Assembly: GCF_000331305.1 (NCBI RefSeq)
Contig: NZ_KB217483.1
Coordinates: 1,398,202 to 1,462,201, forward strand
Direction of reading: 5' to 3'
DNA from: Calothrix sp. PCC 7103
GTDB lineage: Bacteria; Cyanobacteriota; Cyanobacteriia; Cyanobacteriales; Nostocaceae
Length of the DNA: 64,000 nt
A model generated the notes under the pieces. That model was not told the origin of the DNA. It did no database searches and saw only the letters and a list, made by a program, of their open reading frames with translations. The number at the start of each line of letters is the position of its first letter. Positions within the stretch are counted from its first letter, which is position 1. The position numbers and the translations under genes are program-made. Shown one piece after another: positions 35,542 through 45,290 of this stretch.

Positions 35542-35763
35542 ATGGCAAACCCGCATGGTAACCCCGACTTTGGGGTGAAATATCGTTTTGATTATGGAAG
35601 GGATGAACCGCTTACCGAACAGGTGAAGGCGGTGGTTAGTCCAACTGTAAAGGAAGAACTTAGACAACTTGCCTCGGCGCGCAATTGTACGGTGCCAGAT
35701 TTGATACGTGAGGCACTAAATGTATATTTAGCTAACCAAAAAATCGAAAATGTAAGTGCGTAG
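35542..35763 (+). CDS. Ribbon-helix-helix protein
   Basis: 73 aa from the ATG at 35542 (a TTG at 35524 lies inside the palindrome). After a Gly/Asp-rich leader, residues ~24-66 have the RHH/CopG pattern: a short strand E-Q-V-K-A-V-V-S, helix A P-T-V-K-E-E-L-R-Q-L-A-S-A-R-N, and helix B T-V-P-D-L-I-R-E-A-L-N-V-Y-L. RHH proteins bind operators as dimers and often control plasmid copy number, partition or toxin-antitoxin genes. No toxin gene is adjacent; the divergent neighbour is the plasmid-type 273-aa gene. Confidence 0.75.
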   Translation: MANPHGNPDFGVKYRFDYGRDEPLTEQVKAVVSPTVKEELRQLASARNCTVPDLIREALNVYLANQKIENVSA

Positions 35764-35818
35764 ACACTTGGGCACCATCAGTCTAACTTTTGGCGAGATT
35801 CCAAGACTGTTAATATTT

Positions 35819-36451
35819 TCATAGCTTGCGACTTACAAGTATTGTCGCACTAATTGAGTGTGAAGCAAATTCTGGTTGACGTTTTGAGGGTACAGCAATC
35901 ACCATTACGGACGGAAATGCTGCATTTGTTTGCGAATTTTGTTTGACATCCAACACCAAGATGTTATCAAATATAATTCTAGATGGTGCTGACTCTGCCT
36001 TACCTTTGGTCGATATAAGTGTAATGTCAATAATATCACCTGCTTGCAAGCTACCACCTAATGTCATGGTAGGAGTCGCAGGAATGCCGATGGCAATGGT
36101 ATCAGTAAGACGAGCAGAATTTTGTATTGAACTAAGAAGTTTTTTTGTTAGAGGTTTATGTTTGGAAATATTAATTAGAGTATAGCGATTTTTAATTTCA
36201 TCTGTTTTTTTGAAAGCGCCCTGAGGTATGTCTTTTGTTGCATAAGTTCGTGAAATTAGGTCATTTGGTTGAACTAAGTGATAAGCGGGTAAATCATCTT
36301 TAGGAACTTGAACTGTATCCTTAGTTAGAGTTTCAAGGTAAGCAGTCGTGAGAACGCCAACAATTAAAGCAAACATACTCATCCATTGGATGAGAGATAA
36401 TTTAAATAATAACTTATTGGTAGTAACAAAGAATTTTTTGAAAGTTAACAT
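35819..36451 (-). CDS. SAF-domain membrane protein (CpaB-like)
   Basis: 210 aa. One N-terminal membrane helix (about residues 18-42) is followed by an extracytoplasmic SAF domain: V-P-K-D-D-L-P-A-Y-H-L-V-Q-P-N-D-L, then D-I-P-Q-G-A-F, then I-N-I-S-K-H-K-P-L-T-K-K-L-L. A beta-rich CpaB/RcpC-like part (A-I-G-I-P-A-T-P, then L-Q-A-G-D-I-I-D-I-T-L-I-S) follows. SAF domains bind glycans or act in pilus assembly in CpaB. Here there are no pilus genes; it is the last gene of the TPR-CHAT operon, 41 bp after a membrane protein gene, so it may be the envelope-facing part of that system. Confidence 0.7.
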   Translation of the reverse strand: MLTFKKFFVTTNKLLFKLSLIQWMSMFALIVGVLTTAYLETLTKDTVQVPKDDLPAYHLVQPNDLISRTYATKDIPQGAFKKTDEIKNRYTLINISKHKPLTKKLLSSIQNSARLTDTIAIGIPATPTMTLGGSLQAGDIIDITLISTKGKAESAPSRIIFDNILVLDVKQNSQTNAAFPSVMVIAVPSKRQPEFASHSISATILVSRKL

Positions 36452-36492
36452 TTATTTAAAAAAGAGAAAATAGGAATTTAGTTTTTGTAAAC

Positions 36493-37617
36493 CTACGGAT
36501 TATTTTGAATTTTAACAGAATCGGAGTCTTTATATTCTAGTAATACTTGGGTATTGCTACTATATAAAAGTTGGCAAATATTATTCCATAGCTTCATCTC
36601 TTCTATTGGCGTTTTTGGCAGTTCTAATCGCATTTGTTTTAAAAGTTCGTGGCGATAAAGGTCAAAACCAGCTTTAATTTGTTGAGCATAAATTAAGGCA
36701 CTCCCTAAAGCTGCCTTATATGCTAACCAAGATAAAAATAATCCACCCCAGAAACACACTATAAAAACCCATCCAGAAGCTTTAACTATAATTAAATAAA
36801 CCCCAGTTACTATAGCAAAAATACTGCTAAGTGTAGAAACTACTAACATAAAGTCTAGAGAACTTTTTACTTCGCCTATGGTCTGGATAAAACGTTCGGG
36901 AAACAAATTGTACAAACGCGGCCAAATGAGGACTGCATCTATCTCATAACGGTCAAGAGGATATCGTTCAGCATTTTTGAGAATGTTGCCCAAGCGAGTT
37001 GGCATTACTTCTTGAGGTTGCGTTGGCAGGGGATAGTACAGATAAATATTTTCATACAGCGTTCCTTGGTTATGCTGTTGTTGTAGTTCTTCTTGTTTTT
37101 GAAGCAATCTTTTTCTTTGTTTCTGTAGCTTTTTCTCTTTGAATTTAACTTGATTAAATTTTTGTCGTGAAACTGGTTGCTGAAGTGGGCTAGATGATTG
37201 AGGCGAAATTTCCTCTAGTGCTTTATCCACTAACTTTAGTGTTCTTCTTAATTTCTTTGATTGTCTTTCAACAACTAATTTTTTCAAGTGAGACTGATGC
37301 CATTTTTTACGGTTATTTGCAAAATATCTACCAAGCGGAAAATTCCAGTAGCCCTCATAAAAACGCAGAATTGTATTCAGTTGGCTAGATAAAATAATAG
37401 AGAAAAAAGCTACCCAAGTAACAAAACCAATAATTTGCAAGGTTTTGAGTGTATTGTCCTGTTGGTTCCAATTTTTAAGTGTATTAAAAGCATCGCCCTG
37501 TCCTACGATTGTAATTGCAATAATCAACCCCCAAAATACGAGACTAGGAAAGGTGGCATTAATTAGGAAACGGCGACCAACAAGACCAGGAGCTTCCTTA
37601 AGAATATCGTTTAGCAT
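36493..37617 (-). CDS. Multi-pass membrane protein with central coiled coil
   Basis: 374 aa, unrecognised family. Hydrophobic spans lie at about residues 20-40, 60-82, 255-280 and 283-310. Between the two pairs is a ~170-residue cytosolic Lys/Arg/Gln/Glu coiled coil (K-K-L-Q-K-Q-R-K-R-L-L-Q-K-Q-E-E-L). A conserved-looking segment follows: M-P-T-R-L-G-N-I-L-K-N-A-E-R-Y-P...D-A-V-L-I-W-P-R-L. It is 12 bp downstream of the CBS/zinc-ribbon gene in the CHAT operon. It could be the membrane effector or anchor; this is inference from operon position. Confidence 0.6.
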   Translation of the reverse strand: MLNDILKEAPGLVGRRFLINATFPSLVFWGLIIAITIVGQGDAFNTLKNWNQQDNTLKTLQIIGFVTWVAFFSIILSSQLNTILRFYEGYWNFPLGRYFANNRKKWHQSHLKKLVVERQSKKLRRTLKLVDKALEEISPQSSSPLQQPVSRQKFNQVKFKEKKLQKQRKRLLQKQEELQQQHNQGTLYENIYLYYPLPTQPQEVMPTRLGNILKNAERYPLDRYEIDAVLIWPRLYNLFPERFIQTIGEVKSSLDFMLVVSTLSSIFAIVTGVYLIIVKASGWVFIVCFWGGLFLSWLAYKAALGSALIYAQQIKAGFDLYRHELLKQMRLELPKTPIEEMKLWNNICQLLYSSNTQVLLEYKDSDSVKIQNNP

Positions 37618-37629
37618 AGCTATGTATGT

Positions 37630-38208
37630 TCAAATAAGTTTTAATTTATGGGCTGATGCATTAGGGTTTTGGCAAGTGGGTGGCTTTCGTCGGTCGAGAA
37701 AAGATAACTCATTGAGATAACTGCACTCACCACACTTAACCAAACACTTTGGCGGTTGATGTCGTCCTCCTAATCCGGTGTCACCAACGGTGCCAATGTC
37801 ACCCATCGTATTACCCCGCAGCTGATATTCAGCACTTCCTAAGTAATCACCAACAGCTTCGACAGGTAATATTCCAAAAATTGTTTCTTCATCATCAATA
37901 ACTATAGCTCCCCTTGTTTCTTCAGCTATTACCTCTAACAGTTTTGAAGTTACCACTTCTTGCATATCTACCTTGCGACCAACAGTAATAGCTATAGAGG
38001 AATTAGCCACAACATCTATGAGAGAAATTGCACCTTTGGCTGAAGCAGCTTCTAAGTCTTCAACTACAACCAAGGCTAATGGTTTTTGATGCTCATTTAT
38101 AACCACACCGTAGTTGCCGACTTGCAATTCGACAAGTGCATCCTTTAGGTTAAAGGAATTCGGCAGTAAATTAAAATTTTTACTTGTGTACTGTTCAACT
38201 ATACTCAT
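37630..38208 (-). CDS. CBS-like protein with C-terminal zinc ribbon
   Basis: 192 aa. Residues ~15-125 have two CBS-like half repeats: V-G-N-Y-G-V-V-I-N-E-H-Q-K-P-L-A-L-V, and later G-A-I-V-I-D-D-E-E-T-I-F-G-I-L-P. A Gly-rich linker (D-I-G-T-V-G-D-T-G-L-G-G) leads to K-C-G-E-C-S-Y-L-N-E-L, then P-P-T-C-Q-N, a zinc-ribbon-like Cys pattern in which the last ligand may be His or is missing. CBS pairs usually bind adenylates. The start is 4 bp after the CHAT gene stop, so the two are translationally coupled. This suggests a nucleotide-sensing or substrate role for the protease. Confidence 0.6.
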   Translation of the reverse strand: MSIVEQYTSKNFNLLPNSFNLKDALVELQVGNYGVVINEHQKPLALVVVEDLEAASAKGAISLIDVVANSSIAITVGRKVDMQEVVTSKLLEVIAEETRGAIVIDDEETIFGILPVEAVGDYLGSAEYQLRGNTMGDIGTVGDTGLGGRHQPPKCLVKCGECSYLNELSFLDRRKPPTCQNPNASAHKLKLI

Positions 38209-38212
38209 TTTG

Positions 38213-39553
38213 TTATCTCCAATCTCCTATTAAAACGAAAGGTGCCCAATAATAAAGACTTTTATAAACAAGAGTTGTGTAATCTACCTGATAATTTCTA
38301 GCCAATTTGCACTGAGTTATCTTCTGTTTGATTATTTTATAATCATTTGTATCGATATCCATATTTTGTAGAACTTTGTTGTAGCTATGTAATGCCGATT
38401 TGAAATCTTTGGCATTAAACTGCATATCAGCAATGTTGATATCTAATAATTGTTGTGCAATCGGGTTATTTATTTGGTTTTTGGCAGCTTCACAGTAATC
38501 AATCACTTTTTGAACTGTCATGCGTCGCACTTCTAATTGTGCTTGCTGTAGAGCCTCTGCTTTGTTTAGCCCCTCTTTTAGCTTTTGGTAAAATTGGCTC
38601 ATGAGAATACTTGTTGAAATTTCATCCACCGACCACAAACTGACTAATACAGAAGGTGTTCCTGCATAAATGAGGGCACGAGTTAGCCCAATTAATTCAT
38701 CTCCTGGTTTGTTGTCATTAATACCACTTTCACAGGCACTTAATGTTACTAAATCTACATTCATGCCCAAGCTAAAAATTTCTTCTGCCGTTAGGATTTC
38801 TTCATCTTTTAGTTTTTCTTCATCTGTCAGGTTTTCTTTTTTTACGAACTTGATGCCTGACTTCAAGGCTTCCTGTGACTTAAAAACTCCATGACAGGCA
38901 ATGTGCAATATATCAATATCTTTTTTCGATTCTTGAAGCTTGTGTTTAAGTAAATCTTTAGTAACTTCATCGCCAATGTAAAGTTCAGCTGGAGGGTCAT
39001 TAAATAATTGCTTAATTGCCTGAGCTTGTATTTGGGCATGTACTAGTCGTTCATCTTGTTGTGTTGTACGAGAGTCAGCAAAAATCAATACCTTTTCTCG
39101 TTTCTCCTTACGCTTTTGATGACAATACTTCATAACTGAAGCGCTGGGAGTATAGCAGATAGAGTTGCGCTCAATCAAGTAACGTCCATCAACTTTCAAT
39201 GCATGTAAAGGCAGATAATGTAAAAAGTTATGAGGCACTAGCCAAATAATATCACCCTCTTGTGTTATTAAATCACCTTCCGGTAAAGGGGATACAAGCG
39301 GTGCAACGAATTCTCCAAAAAATGACTGATACTCAGCTTCGTCCAATACCCTTAATTTATCGCTTGTTGGCATAAATTTGCCAGCCTCATTCGTTCCTGC
39401 CTGAAAGTGTTTTTTGACAAATTCTTGAATTTCTTCAATTCGCTTTTCTATTTCGATAACTACTGGTTGCTCAAAATCATCGCGGACAATAAAAAGCAAA
39501 GTACGGTCTTCAACAGTAAAGTATTCAGCTAGGACAATTCGTTTTAAAGACAT
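38213..39553 (-). CDS. CHAT-domain cysteine protease
   Basis: 446 aa. The caspase-like CHAT domain spans about residues 10-360. The catalytic dyad is His221 in L-H-I-A-C-H-G and Cys274 in T-L-S-A-C-E-S-G; other family blocks are I-W-L-V-P-H-N-F-L-H-Y-L-P-L-H-A-L and L-I-Y-A-G-T-P-S-V-L-V-S-L-W-S-V-D. A short TPR-like tail (~375-440) follows. Most CHAT proteins carry a long TPR sensor on the same chain; here the sensor is the separate gene 37 bp upstream (39591-41900), whose C-terminus is the usual pre-CHAT linker. CHAT proteases are activated by sensors and cleave effectors in bacterial immunity (as in Craspase). The CBS/zinc-ribbon protein encoded next is a candidate substrate. Confidence 0.9.
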   Translation of the reverse strand: MSLKRIVLAEYFTVEDRTLLFIVRDDFEQPVVIEIEKRIEEIQEFVKKHFQAGTNEAGKFMPTSDKLRVLDEAEYQSFFGEFVAPLVSPLPEGDLITQEGDIIWLVPHNFLHYLPLHALKVDGRYLIERNSICYTPSASVMKYCHQKRKEKREKVLIFADSRTTQQDERLVHAQIQAQAIKQLFNDPPAELYIGDEVTKDLLKHKLQESKKDIDILHIACHGVFKSQEALKSGIKFVKKENLTDEEKLKDEEILTAEEIFSLGMNVDLVTLSACESGINDNKPGDELIGLTRALIYAGTPSVLVSLWSVDEISTSILMSQFYQKLKEGLNKAEALQQAQLEVRRMTVQKVIDYCEAAKNQINNPIAQQLLDINIADMQFNAKDFKSALHSYNKVLQNMDIDTNDYKIIKQKITQCKLARNYQVDYTTLVYKSLYYWAPFVLIGDWR

Positions 39554-39590
39554 AGAGTAGTATCAGCAGTATTAGGTTATACAATTAGAT

Positions 39591-41900
39591 TCAAGTATTT
39601 TGCAAACAGGTTTTCAAATTATCAAATGTCAGGGGGAACCCGCGTCGCAAACTAACATACTCACTAGCAGCAGGGTCGTTAGCCATTTGCTCCCAAAGAG
39701 TATGCAGTCGCTCGCTTAATTCCACTACTTCAGTTTGGGTAGAAGCACGATTAATAGCAGCCAACAATTCCCTTTCCCTCTCCAGTAACTTTTCATCAGT
39801 TACGGATGAAGGTCGTAAGGGTGTGAGGGCTAGGGAGTCTAAAAAAGCTCGACCCTTGAGACGTTCCAACCAATTAAAAGTAATACCAGTAAGCTTAAGA
39901 TATCGATGGTGTAGCTTAATTGCAAATGTATAAACTTTTTCTTTATCTGAAACCAATCCCAAACGAGCTATTTCCCGTGCTACTCGGTCAGCTTCGATAA
40001 AATTACCTCGTACTAACTCAATATCTGCTGCTGCTTCCTCTAGCCAACGGGCTGCTTCCTCCCAGTCTTTTTGTTGTTCTAAGCTAGTCTGACTCCGAAA
40101 GCTCCGCATAAAGGCAATGTCAGCCAAGTAAAAGCGGATTTTCCAACTCATCTCCCGCATTTTAGTATTTTGGAAGTACTCAAGCGCTTGAGAGCAATAG
40201 TGAGTAGCTTCAGTATAAAAATGAGAATCACCACGGTTTCCTAAGTCGTGGCATACTAGCCCCAATAAAGCATCAGTAATGGCAGTCTGAGTAGCTAAAC
40301 CGAGGTCAGCGTAAGTATTGCGAGCCTGTTCTAAATAGGAAATAGCATCAAGAGAACGTCTACAAGCAATTGATGTTTGACCTTGCAATTGGTAAGTACC
40401 AGCAATAGCTGCTGTGGCTTCGTTATTACCAATAGCCTTCAGTAAGTCAATCGCTTGGGAGTATAGAGCCATTGATTCTGCATAAGCGGTATCGCTCATA
40501 GGAGAAGCATCATTAAGATGGTATTGCATCACAATACCCTGTGCAATACATTTCAGCTTTTCGGCTTGCTCAAATTGATATCCACAAGTTTCGTCAGATG
40601 TCAAGCCCTTACGCCAAACATCTATTGCTTGTTTCCAGTTTCCTTTACTACTCAGTATATTTCCCAATATAAAGTAGGCTAGAGAGAGGCTTTTGCTATA
40701 ACCAGCTTTTTCAAGAGTCTTGATTGCGTTGCAACAGGCCTTTTCTGCTCTGTCAGGTAGGTTCATCAGTGTATAAGTATTAGCGAGATTTAGACCCTGC
40801 ATTGCTGATACACTAGGGATTGTTGCTAGTTGTTCAACTCGTTCGCAAGCGCCTAAAGCACGAGCATAATCACCTGTGCGAAAGTAGTAGTCGCCAATAC
40901 CCAAATAAGCTGTTGCTTGTGCCAGGGGAAAATCCATCTCTTGGGCGATTCTTTCAGCTTCCTGACGGCAATCCAGGCTTTGAGTAATCTGCCCTTGTTG
41001 CAAGTACCAAGTGCTTAAATCAATGAGCGCGTTAAACAAACCCGTACAATTATCTTGCTGATGATAAATTTGTATTGCTTGTTGTACTGCATCACTACCA
41101 TCAAAGCCAGCTTTTATCATGCGACTGCCGAGACTAAGTAAAACATCGGCTGGTCCCAAAGCATGGCATACAGCCTCATACAAAGTCATTGCTTGGTGGT
41201 ATAAAGTTGAGTCTACCTGAATTTCTGGGTTCACTGCTCGTTGGGCAAGGATAGCATCAAAATCAAGTTCAGCAAGACGCAGTGCAGCTTCCGCTTGACG
41301 AGCTTTATTGTTAACCTCTCCTGCTTTGTCACTTGCTTGTTGGAATATAGATACTGCGGTATCAGGGTTTGGTGTGCATAAGAGGTGAAGCTGACCCAAT
41401 TTCAGCAATGCAGCCAAAGCTGCATCAGTATCACCCGCATCATTATAGTTACTAACCGCTTTAGCTACCAATTTTTTTGCTTCTACTAAATCAGACGTTG
41501 GAGCTAAATGCCACACAACTGCGATCGCTTTTCCTCTTCCTAGTAAATCCTGAGCTAATGCTTTCAATCTGAAACTTTGATTTTCAGCTAACGCCGCTCG
41601 ATTTTCCTTCGCAATAGGAATTAAATTACCAGCTAAGTAAATTTGCAAAAAGGCACGCCGCAACCGCATCTCCCATGCCAATTCACTATTTAACGGCAAT
41701 GTCGCCAACACTTTACTCAAAATTGTTTCGGCTTGTCGAAAATATCCTTGCTCCAACTGGCAACGTACTAAAAGTAACTGAGCCTGGGGAGCCAAGTCTT
41801 CGGAAGATGTTACGGTTTGAGCCAGATGAATAGCAGCAGGTAGTTGACCGAGATGAAACAGGCGCCATCCTTCAACCAGTGCTTCAGGTCGATTAGCCAT
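39591..41900 (-). CDS. TPR-repeat sensor protein ending at the CHAT boundary
   Basis: 769 aa from the ATG at 41900; a GTG at 41945 would add 15 codons that look unlike the domain. The protein is a long TPR superhelix (repeats such as A-T-A-Y-L-G-I-G-D-Y-Y-F-R-T-G-D-Y-A-R-A-L-G). It ends in the linker that in one-chain TPR-CHAT proteins precedes the protease: R-L-K-G-R-A-F-L-D-S-L, then A-A-S-E-Y-V-S-L-R-R-G-F-P-L-T-F-D-N-L. The stop comes right after it, and the CHAT domain is the next gene, 37 bp away. This may be fission of an ancestral fused gene. A direct complex with the CHAT protein is the obvious inference. A consensus HIP1 site lies in the gene at 41521. Confidence 0.8.
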   Translation of the reverse strand: MANRPEALVEGWRLFHLGQLPAAIHLAQTVTSSEDLAPQAQLLLVRCQLEQGYFRQAETILSKVLATLPLNSELAWEMRLRRAFLQIYLAGNLIPIAKENRAALAENQSFRLKALAQDLLGRGKAIAVVWHLAPTSDLVEAKKLVAKAVSNYNDAGDTDAALAALLKLGQLHLLCTPNPDTAVSIFQQASDKAGEVNNKARQAEAALRLAELDFDAILAQRAVNPEIQVDSTLYHQAMTLYEAVCHALGPADVLLSLGSRMIKAGFDGSDAVQQAIQIYHQQDNCTGLFNALIDLSTWYLQQGQITQSLDCRQEAERIAQEMDFPLAQATAYLGIGDYYFRTGDYARALGACERVEQLATIPSVSAMQGLNLANTYTLMNLPDRAEKACCNAIKTLEKAGYSKSLSLAYFILGNILSSKGNWKQAIDVWRKGLTSDETCGYQFEQAEKLKCIAQGIVMQYHLNDASPMSDTAYAESMALYSQAIDLLKAIGNNEATAAIAGTYQLQGQTSIACRRSLDAISYLEQARNTYADLGLATQTAITDALLGLVCHDLGNRGDSHFYTEATHYCSQALEYFQNTKMREMSWKIRFYLADIAFMRSFRSQTSLEQQKDWEEAARWLEEAAADIELVRGNFIEADRVAREIARLGLVSDKEKVYTFAIKLHHRYLKLTGITFNWLERLKGRAFLDSLALTPLRPSSVTDEKLLERERELLAAINRASTQTEVVELSERLHTLWEQMANDPAASEYVSLRRGFPLTFDNLKTCLQNT

Positions 41901-42072
41901 TTTCCGATTATCTGCTGAGTGAGCTATATCAAATAAGATACACACTTGGTTTGATGGGTTTCGGAAATTATTAAATTTTTGTTTTACATAAGTTAGATTA
42001 AGTGATGTAGTTTACCTTAGTGTTATGAGCGTGCCTTTAGCGCTAAGTATGCCTATCTATGATTAAATTTTT

Positions 42073-45000
42073 ATGACTCAACATAATTCCTTTCCAGAAA
42101 GAGAAAACCAGCTTTTACTGACAGGTTCTGAAGAGATAGAAATACAAATATTGAAAGGAGGGCAGCGCATAGAGGAGAGCATTCGCAAACTGCTTAAAGA
42201 AAACTTGAAAGTACCTTTGCCGGATGAGGAGTACACTTGGAAAATGTTTGTGGGAGCTAGATGGGTATTTTACCCCAACGGACAATTTTCATTTATACCT
42301 TCTCCAACAGTTAATATTGATAACAATTTATTTCCATTATCTGGAACTTACGTAAAAGTAGAAGATGCATTCAAATTCCAGGGAGAACAACAATCTACGG
42401 AAGGAAATATTGCTTGTATAGATGGTATCATCCACACCAATGGTGAAATTTTTCGTGCAAAGTTTATTTATTGTAGGGATAAAACGATCCAAAAAATTTC
42501 GCAGGTTCTTTCTCAAAACGCTCAACCACCTTCTATACAAATTAAAACAATTAAAGGAATAGAAGTTCCATCCACATTCAACATATCTCTAGAAGGCAGA
42601 ACAGAAGCTCAAGAATTTGGTCCTCTCGCAGGAACGCTCCAAATTTTACCCTCCGATCATCCCAATGACCATAACCCGTTTTATGTCAGATTGCATACTG
42701 AAAATAATAACGTGAATGGACGATTTCTGTGGCAGTCTTTTTCGGGTTCTTCAATAGAGGAAGGGAAAGCAAACGGAGCAATCGCTATCAAAAATGGTCA
42801 AGTCTTTATCGAGTTCCAACCCATTGCGATTGGAGAACTGCGTGTTGGACTAACCTGGGATACCATTAACCAAGGGGAAATGGCTGAGTATTTTCCTACT
42901 GTTGGTGTCGATGTCAACCAGGGTACACTGAGCTTTGTAATTCAGGGAGATCGCGTTTCAGGCAGTATTCATGCTTCTGGTAATCTATTTGACCTTCTTT
43001 CCACCAGTGGTTCTGCATCCAGTACCTATGAAGCGGAGTTTACAGGTCAACGAAAGGTGGATGATTTAAAACTAGCTGAAACTTTGCCGCTTACGGTTGA
43101 ACCTCAACCAGAAAACGCTTTGGCTGAAGCTGAAAGTTCAGGAGAAAATGAGATTCCAATAAATTCTGTCTTCAATGTATCTATTACAGGTAGAACAGAA
43201 GCTAAAAGTTTTAATTCCCTTACTGCTAAACTCATGCTGCTGTCTAATAGCGACCCTGAAGACCCTAACCCCTTTTCTGTTAATCTTCATACTGATGTAG
43301 GGTTGCACATCACAAATGGCTTTATCCAATGGATCACTTTTAACGATGTGGGGAAAGATAAGCAACTAGAAAGCAGAGTTTTTGTAGAAAATAGTCAAAT
43401 ACGCTTGGAAGTCGAACCTAGTCATAATGTCCGAAATCTAATATGGTATACCTTACCCAAAGACATGACATCAGATGTAGCCCCTGTGCGTGTGCATGTT
43501 GAGCGCGGCAACTTTACCTTCTCTATCAAAGGGAATAAAATTTCGGGGGAAATTCACGCTTCTGGCACGATTTTTGAAGGTAAGCAGGAGTTAAGTACAT
43601 ACGATGCTCAAATAGAAGGTCAAAAACAAGTCAGTCTTGTGGCTGAAGAAATTCGCACTACACTCAACTCATTTGGCTTTGCAGGGTGTTGGGAAACAAA
43701 AAATCAAGCTTTTGGGCGAATCGAGTTACAGGAAAGTGGACAAAAAGTTAGCGGAACCTATACGGAACGAGGTGGCGGATTTATTGAAGGCATCGTTCGT
43801 GGAAGTCGGCTAGATTTTACTTGGAAGGATGAGCAAGCAGAAGGTTGGGGATTTTTGAGGGCGATTTTTAGTCGAGGCATAATAACCGGGCTTTGGGGAT
43901 ATGGTACAGACAAAACTAACATTCATAGTTTAATCGGGACTCGCCAATATCCTGCTCTACTTACTAACCAAAATTTAACTGCTGATGATGCCCAGGAAAT
44001 TAAATATTTAGCGCAGAACTTTTGGCAGCAAGGTAGAGGAGAATTAGCTATACCGTTGTTGGAAAAAGTCCTAAATTTTTACAAATCAGAACGGATGAAG
44101 CCGCAAACTCAAGATACAGATAAGTTTCTGACTATAGAGGTGGAGGTTCTGAATTTGCTAATTCGCTGTGAAGCTCAATCCAATAACTTTGAGCGCTTGC
44201 CAGAACGTCTGCTATATGTCTTAGAAATTCAGCAACTACAAGACCCTAGAAGGTTATTAAAACAGTACTTCAACAATCAAATTGATGACTTGATGAAAAT
44301 TTTTAATGAAACTTTAGAACGGCTACAAAGTTTACAATCAAATCTCTCTCAACCACAAACGACCAACCAAGAACGGATAGAGGTTTTAGAAGCTTTCAGA
44401 TTATTGACAAAGCAATGGGAATGGTTACAAAACAGGCTTAATGATGATTGTAGCGAATTAAATAATTTCAAAATCAGTGTAACTAATAGCCAAATTGCTT
44501 CTGAGTTAGTCACATGGTTGAATTTTGGAAATTTTATTGCAGAAAAAAAAGAATTTATCTTGTCAGAACAAGATAAAGTTACGGAGCGAGAAAGGAAAGT
44601 TTTTAAAGACCAAATTGAAATTATTCACGATTTTAACATCTGGCTTCGAGGCTGCAATTACGATAACCTAAAAAATACGACTATTAACGACCTATATAAA
44701 CTTGATGAAATAGAAAATAAAATTAAGCAATCAGTGACAAATAATAGTGAATTGACTAATTTTGAAAAACAACTGTTTATGAATCAATTGTCATTAATTA
44801 TGACTTTATCATTAATGACTAATTCTATGGAAATTATGCGAATGAGTATTAGGAATTATGCAGCGCAAATAGAAGAAAAATTTCAATTTACAGAAAGAAT
44901 AAATTCACATTATCATTCGCTTGCTAATTTGTCCACTTATATGGAATCATGGAGAAAAGAATTAGTTAAAGATATTGATAAAATCGAAGCACTGGGTAAG

Positions 45001-45237
45001 GGACAGCTATTCTTTCAAGAATTGGTAAAAATTCTGTTTGAATTAGGTAGTTATAAACAAGCATTAGTGGTTTCTGAAAAGGCTAAAACCAGAGCATTTG
45101 CTGACCTTTTAGCAACACGCTCTGATATTCAAGAAGGAATGCGACAGATTTTCTCTAAGGAAAAGGTAATTTTTAATATTGCCACAGCTCCCTCTTTGGC
45201 TTTTGAGGATATTTTAGAGATAGTTCAACGCCAATAA
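42073..45237 (+). CDS. Large protein with tandem beta domains and helical pre-CHAT C-terminus
   Basis: 1054 aa. After an N-terminal beta-rich part (~55-150) come two homologous domains of ~155-170 aa: ~165-330 (S-T-F-N-I-S-L-E-G-R-T-E-A-Q) and ~360-515 (S-V-F-N-V-S-I-T-G-R-T-E-A-K), each ending V-S/I-G-S/E-I-H-A-S-G. A lipocalin-like block follows (G-C-W-E-T, then V-S-G-T-Y-T-E-R-G-G-G, ~540-625). Residues ~630-1054 are helical and end with A-L-V-V-S-E-K-A-K-T-R-A-F-A-D-L-L-A, then S-L-A-F-E-D-I-L-E-I-V-Q-R-Q, the linker that normally enters a CHAT domain. No CHAT domain follows. It is divergent from the TPR-CHAT operon (172 bp between starts). The beta part may be a ligand sensor; no signal peptide is visible. 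Confidence 0.65.
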   Translation: MTQHNSFPERENQLLLTGSEEIEIQILKGGQRIEESIRKLLKENLKVPLPDEEYTWKMFVGARWVFYPNGQFSFIPSPTVNIDNNLFPLSGTYVKVEDAFKFQGEQQSTEGNIACIDGIIHTNGEIFRAKFIYCRDKTIQKISQVLSQNAQPPSIQIKTIKGIEVPSTFNISLEGRTEAQEFGPLAGTLQILPSDHPNDHNPFYVRLHTENNNVNGRFLWQSFSGSSIEEGKANGAIAIKNGQVFIEFQPIAIGELRVGLTWDTINQGEMAEYFPTVGVDVNQGTLSFVIQGDRVSGSIHASGNLFDLLSTSGSASSTYEAEFTGQRKVDDLKLAETLPLTVEPQPENALAEAESSGENEIPINSVFNVSITGRTEAKSFNSLTAKLMLLSNSDPEDPNPFSVNLHTDVGLHITNGFIQWITFNDVGKDKQLESRVFVENSQIRLEVEPSHNVRNLIWYTLPKDMTSDVAPVRVHVERGNFTFSIKGNKISGEIHASGTIFEGKQELSTYDAQIEGQKQVSLVAEEIRTTLNSFGFAGCWETKNQAFGRIELQESGQKVSGTYTERGGGFIEGIVRGSRLDFTWKDEQAEGWGFLRAIFSRGIITGLWGYGTDKTNIHSLIGTRQYPALLTNQNLTADDAQEIKYLAQNFWQQGRGELAIPLLEKVLNFYKSERMKPQTQDTDKFLTIEVEVLNLLIRCEAQSNNFERLPERLLYVLEIQQLQDPRRLLKQYFNNQIDDLMKIFNETLERLQSLQSNLSQPQTTNQERIEVLEAFRLLTKQWEWLQNRLNDDCSELNNFKISVTNSQIASELVTWLNFGNFIAEKKEFILSEQDKVTERERKVFKDQIEIIHDFNIWLRGCNYDNLKNTTINDLYKLDEIENKIKQSVTNNSELTNFEKQLFMNQLSLIMTLSLMTNSMEIMRMSIRNYAAQIEEKFQFTERINSHYHSLANLSTYMESWRKELVKDIDKIEALGKGQLFFQELVKILFELGSYKQALVVSEKAKTRAFADLLATRSDIQEGMRQIFSKEKVIFNIATAPSLAFEDILEIVQRQ

Positions 45238-45290
45238 GACCGCTTGATTAAGTTTTTCTTGCTCGCATTAGCTTTAGGTTAGGCGTAAAT

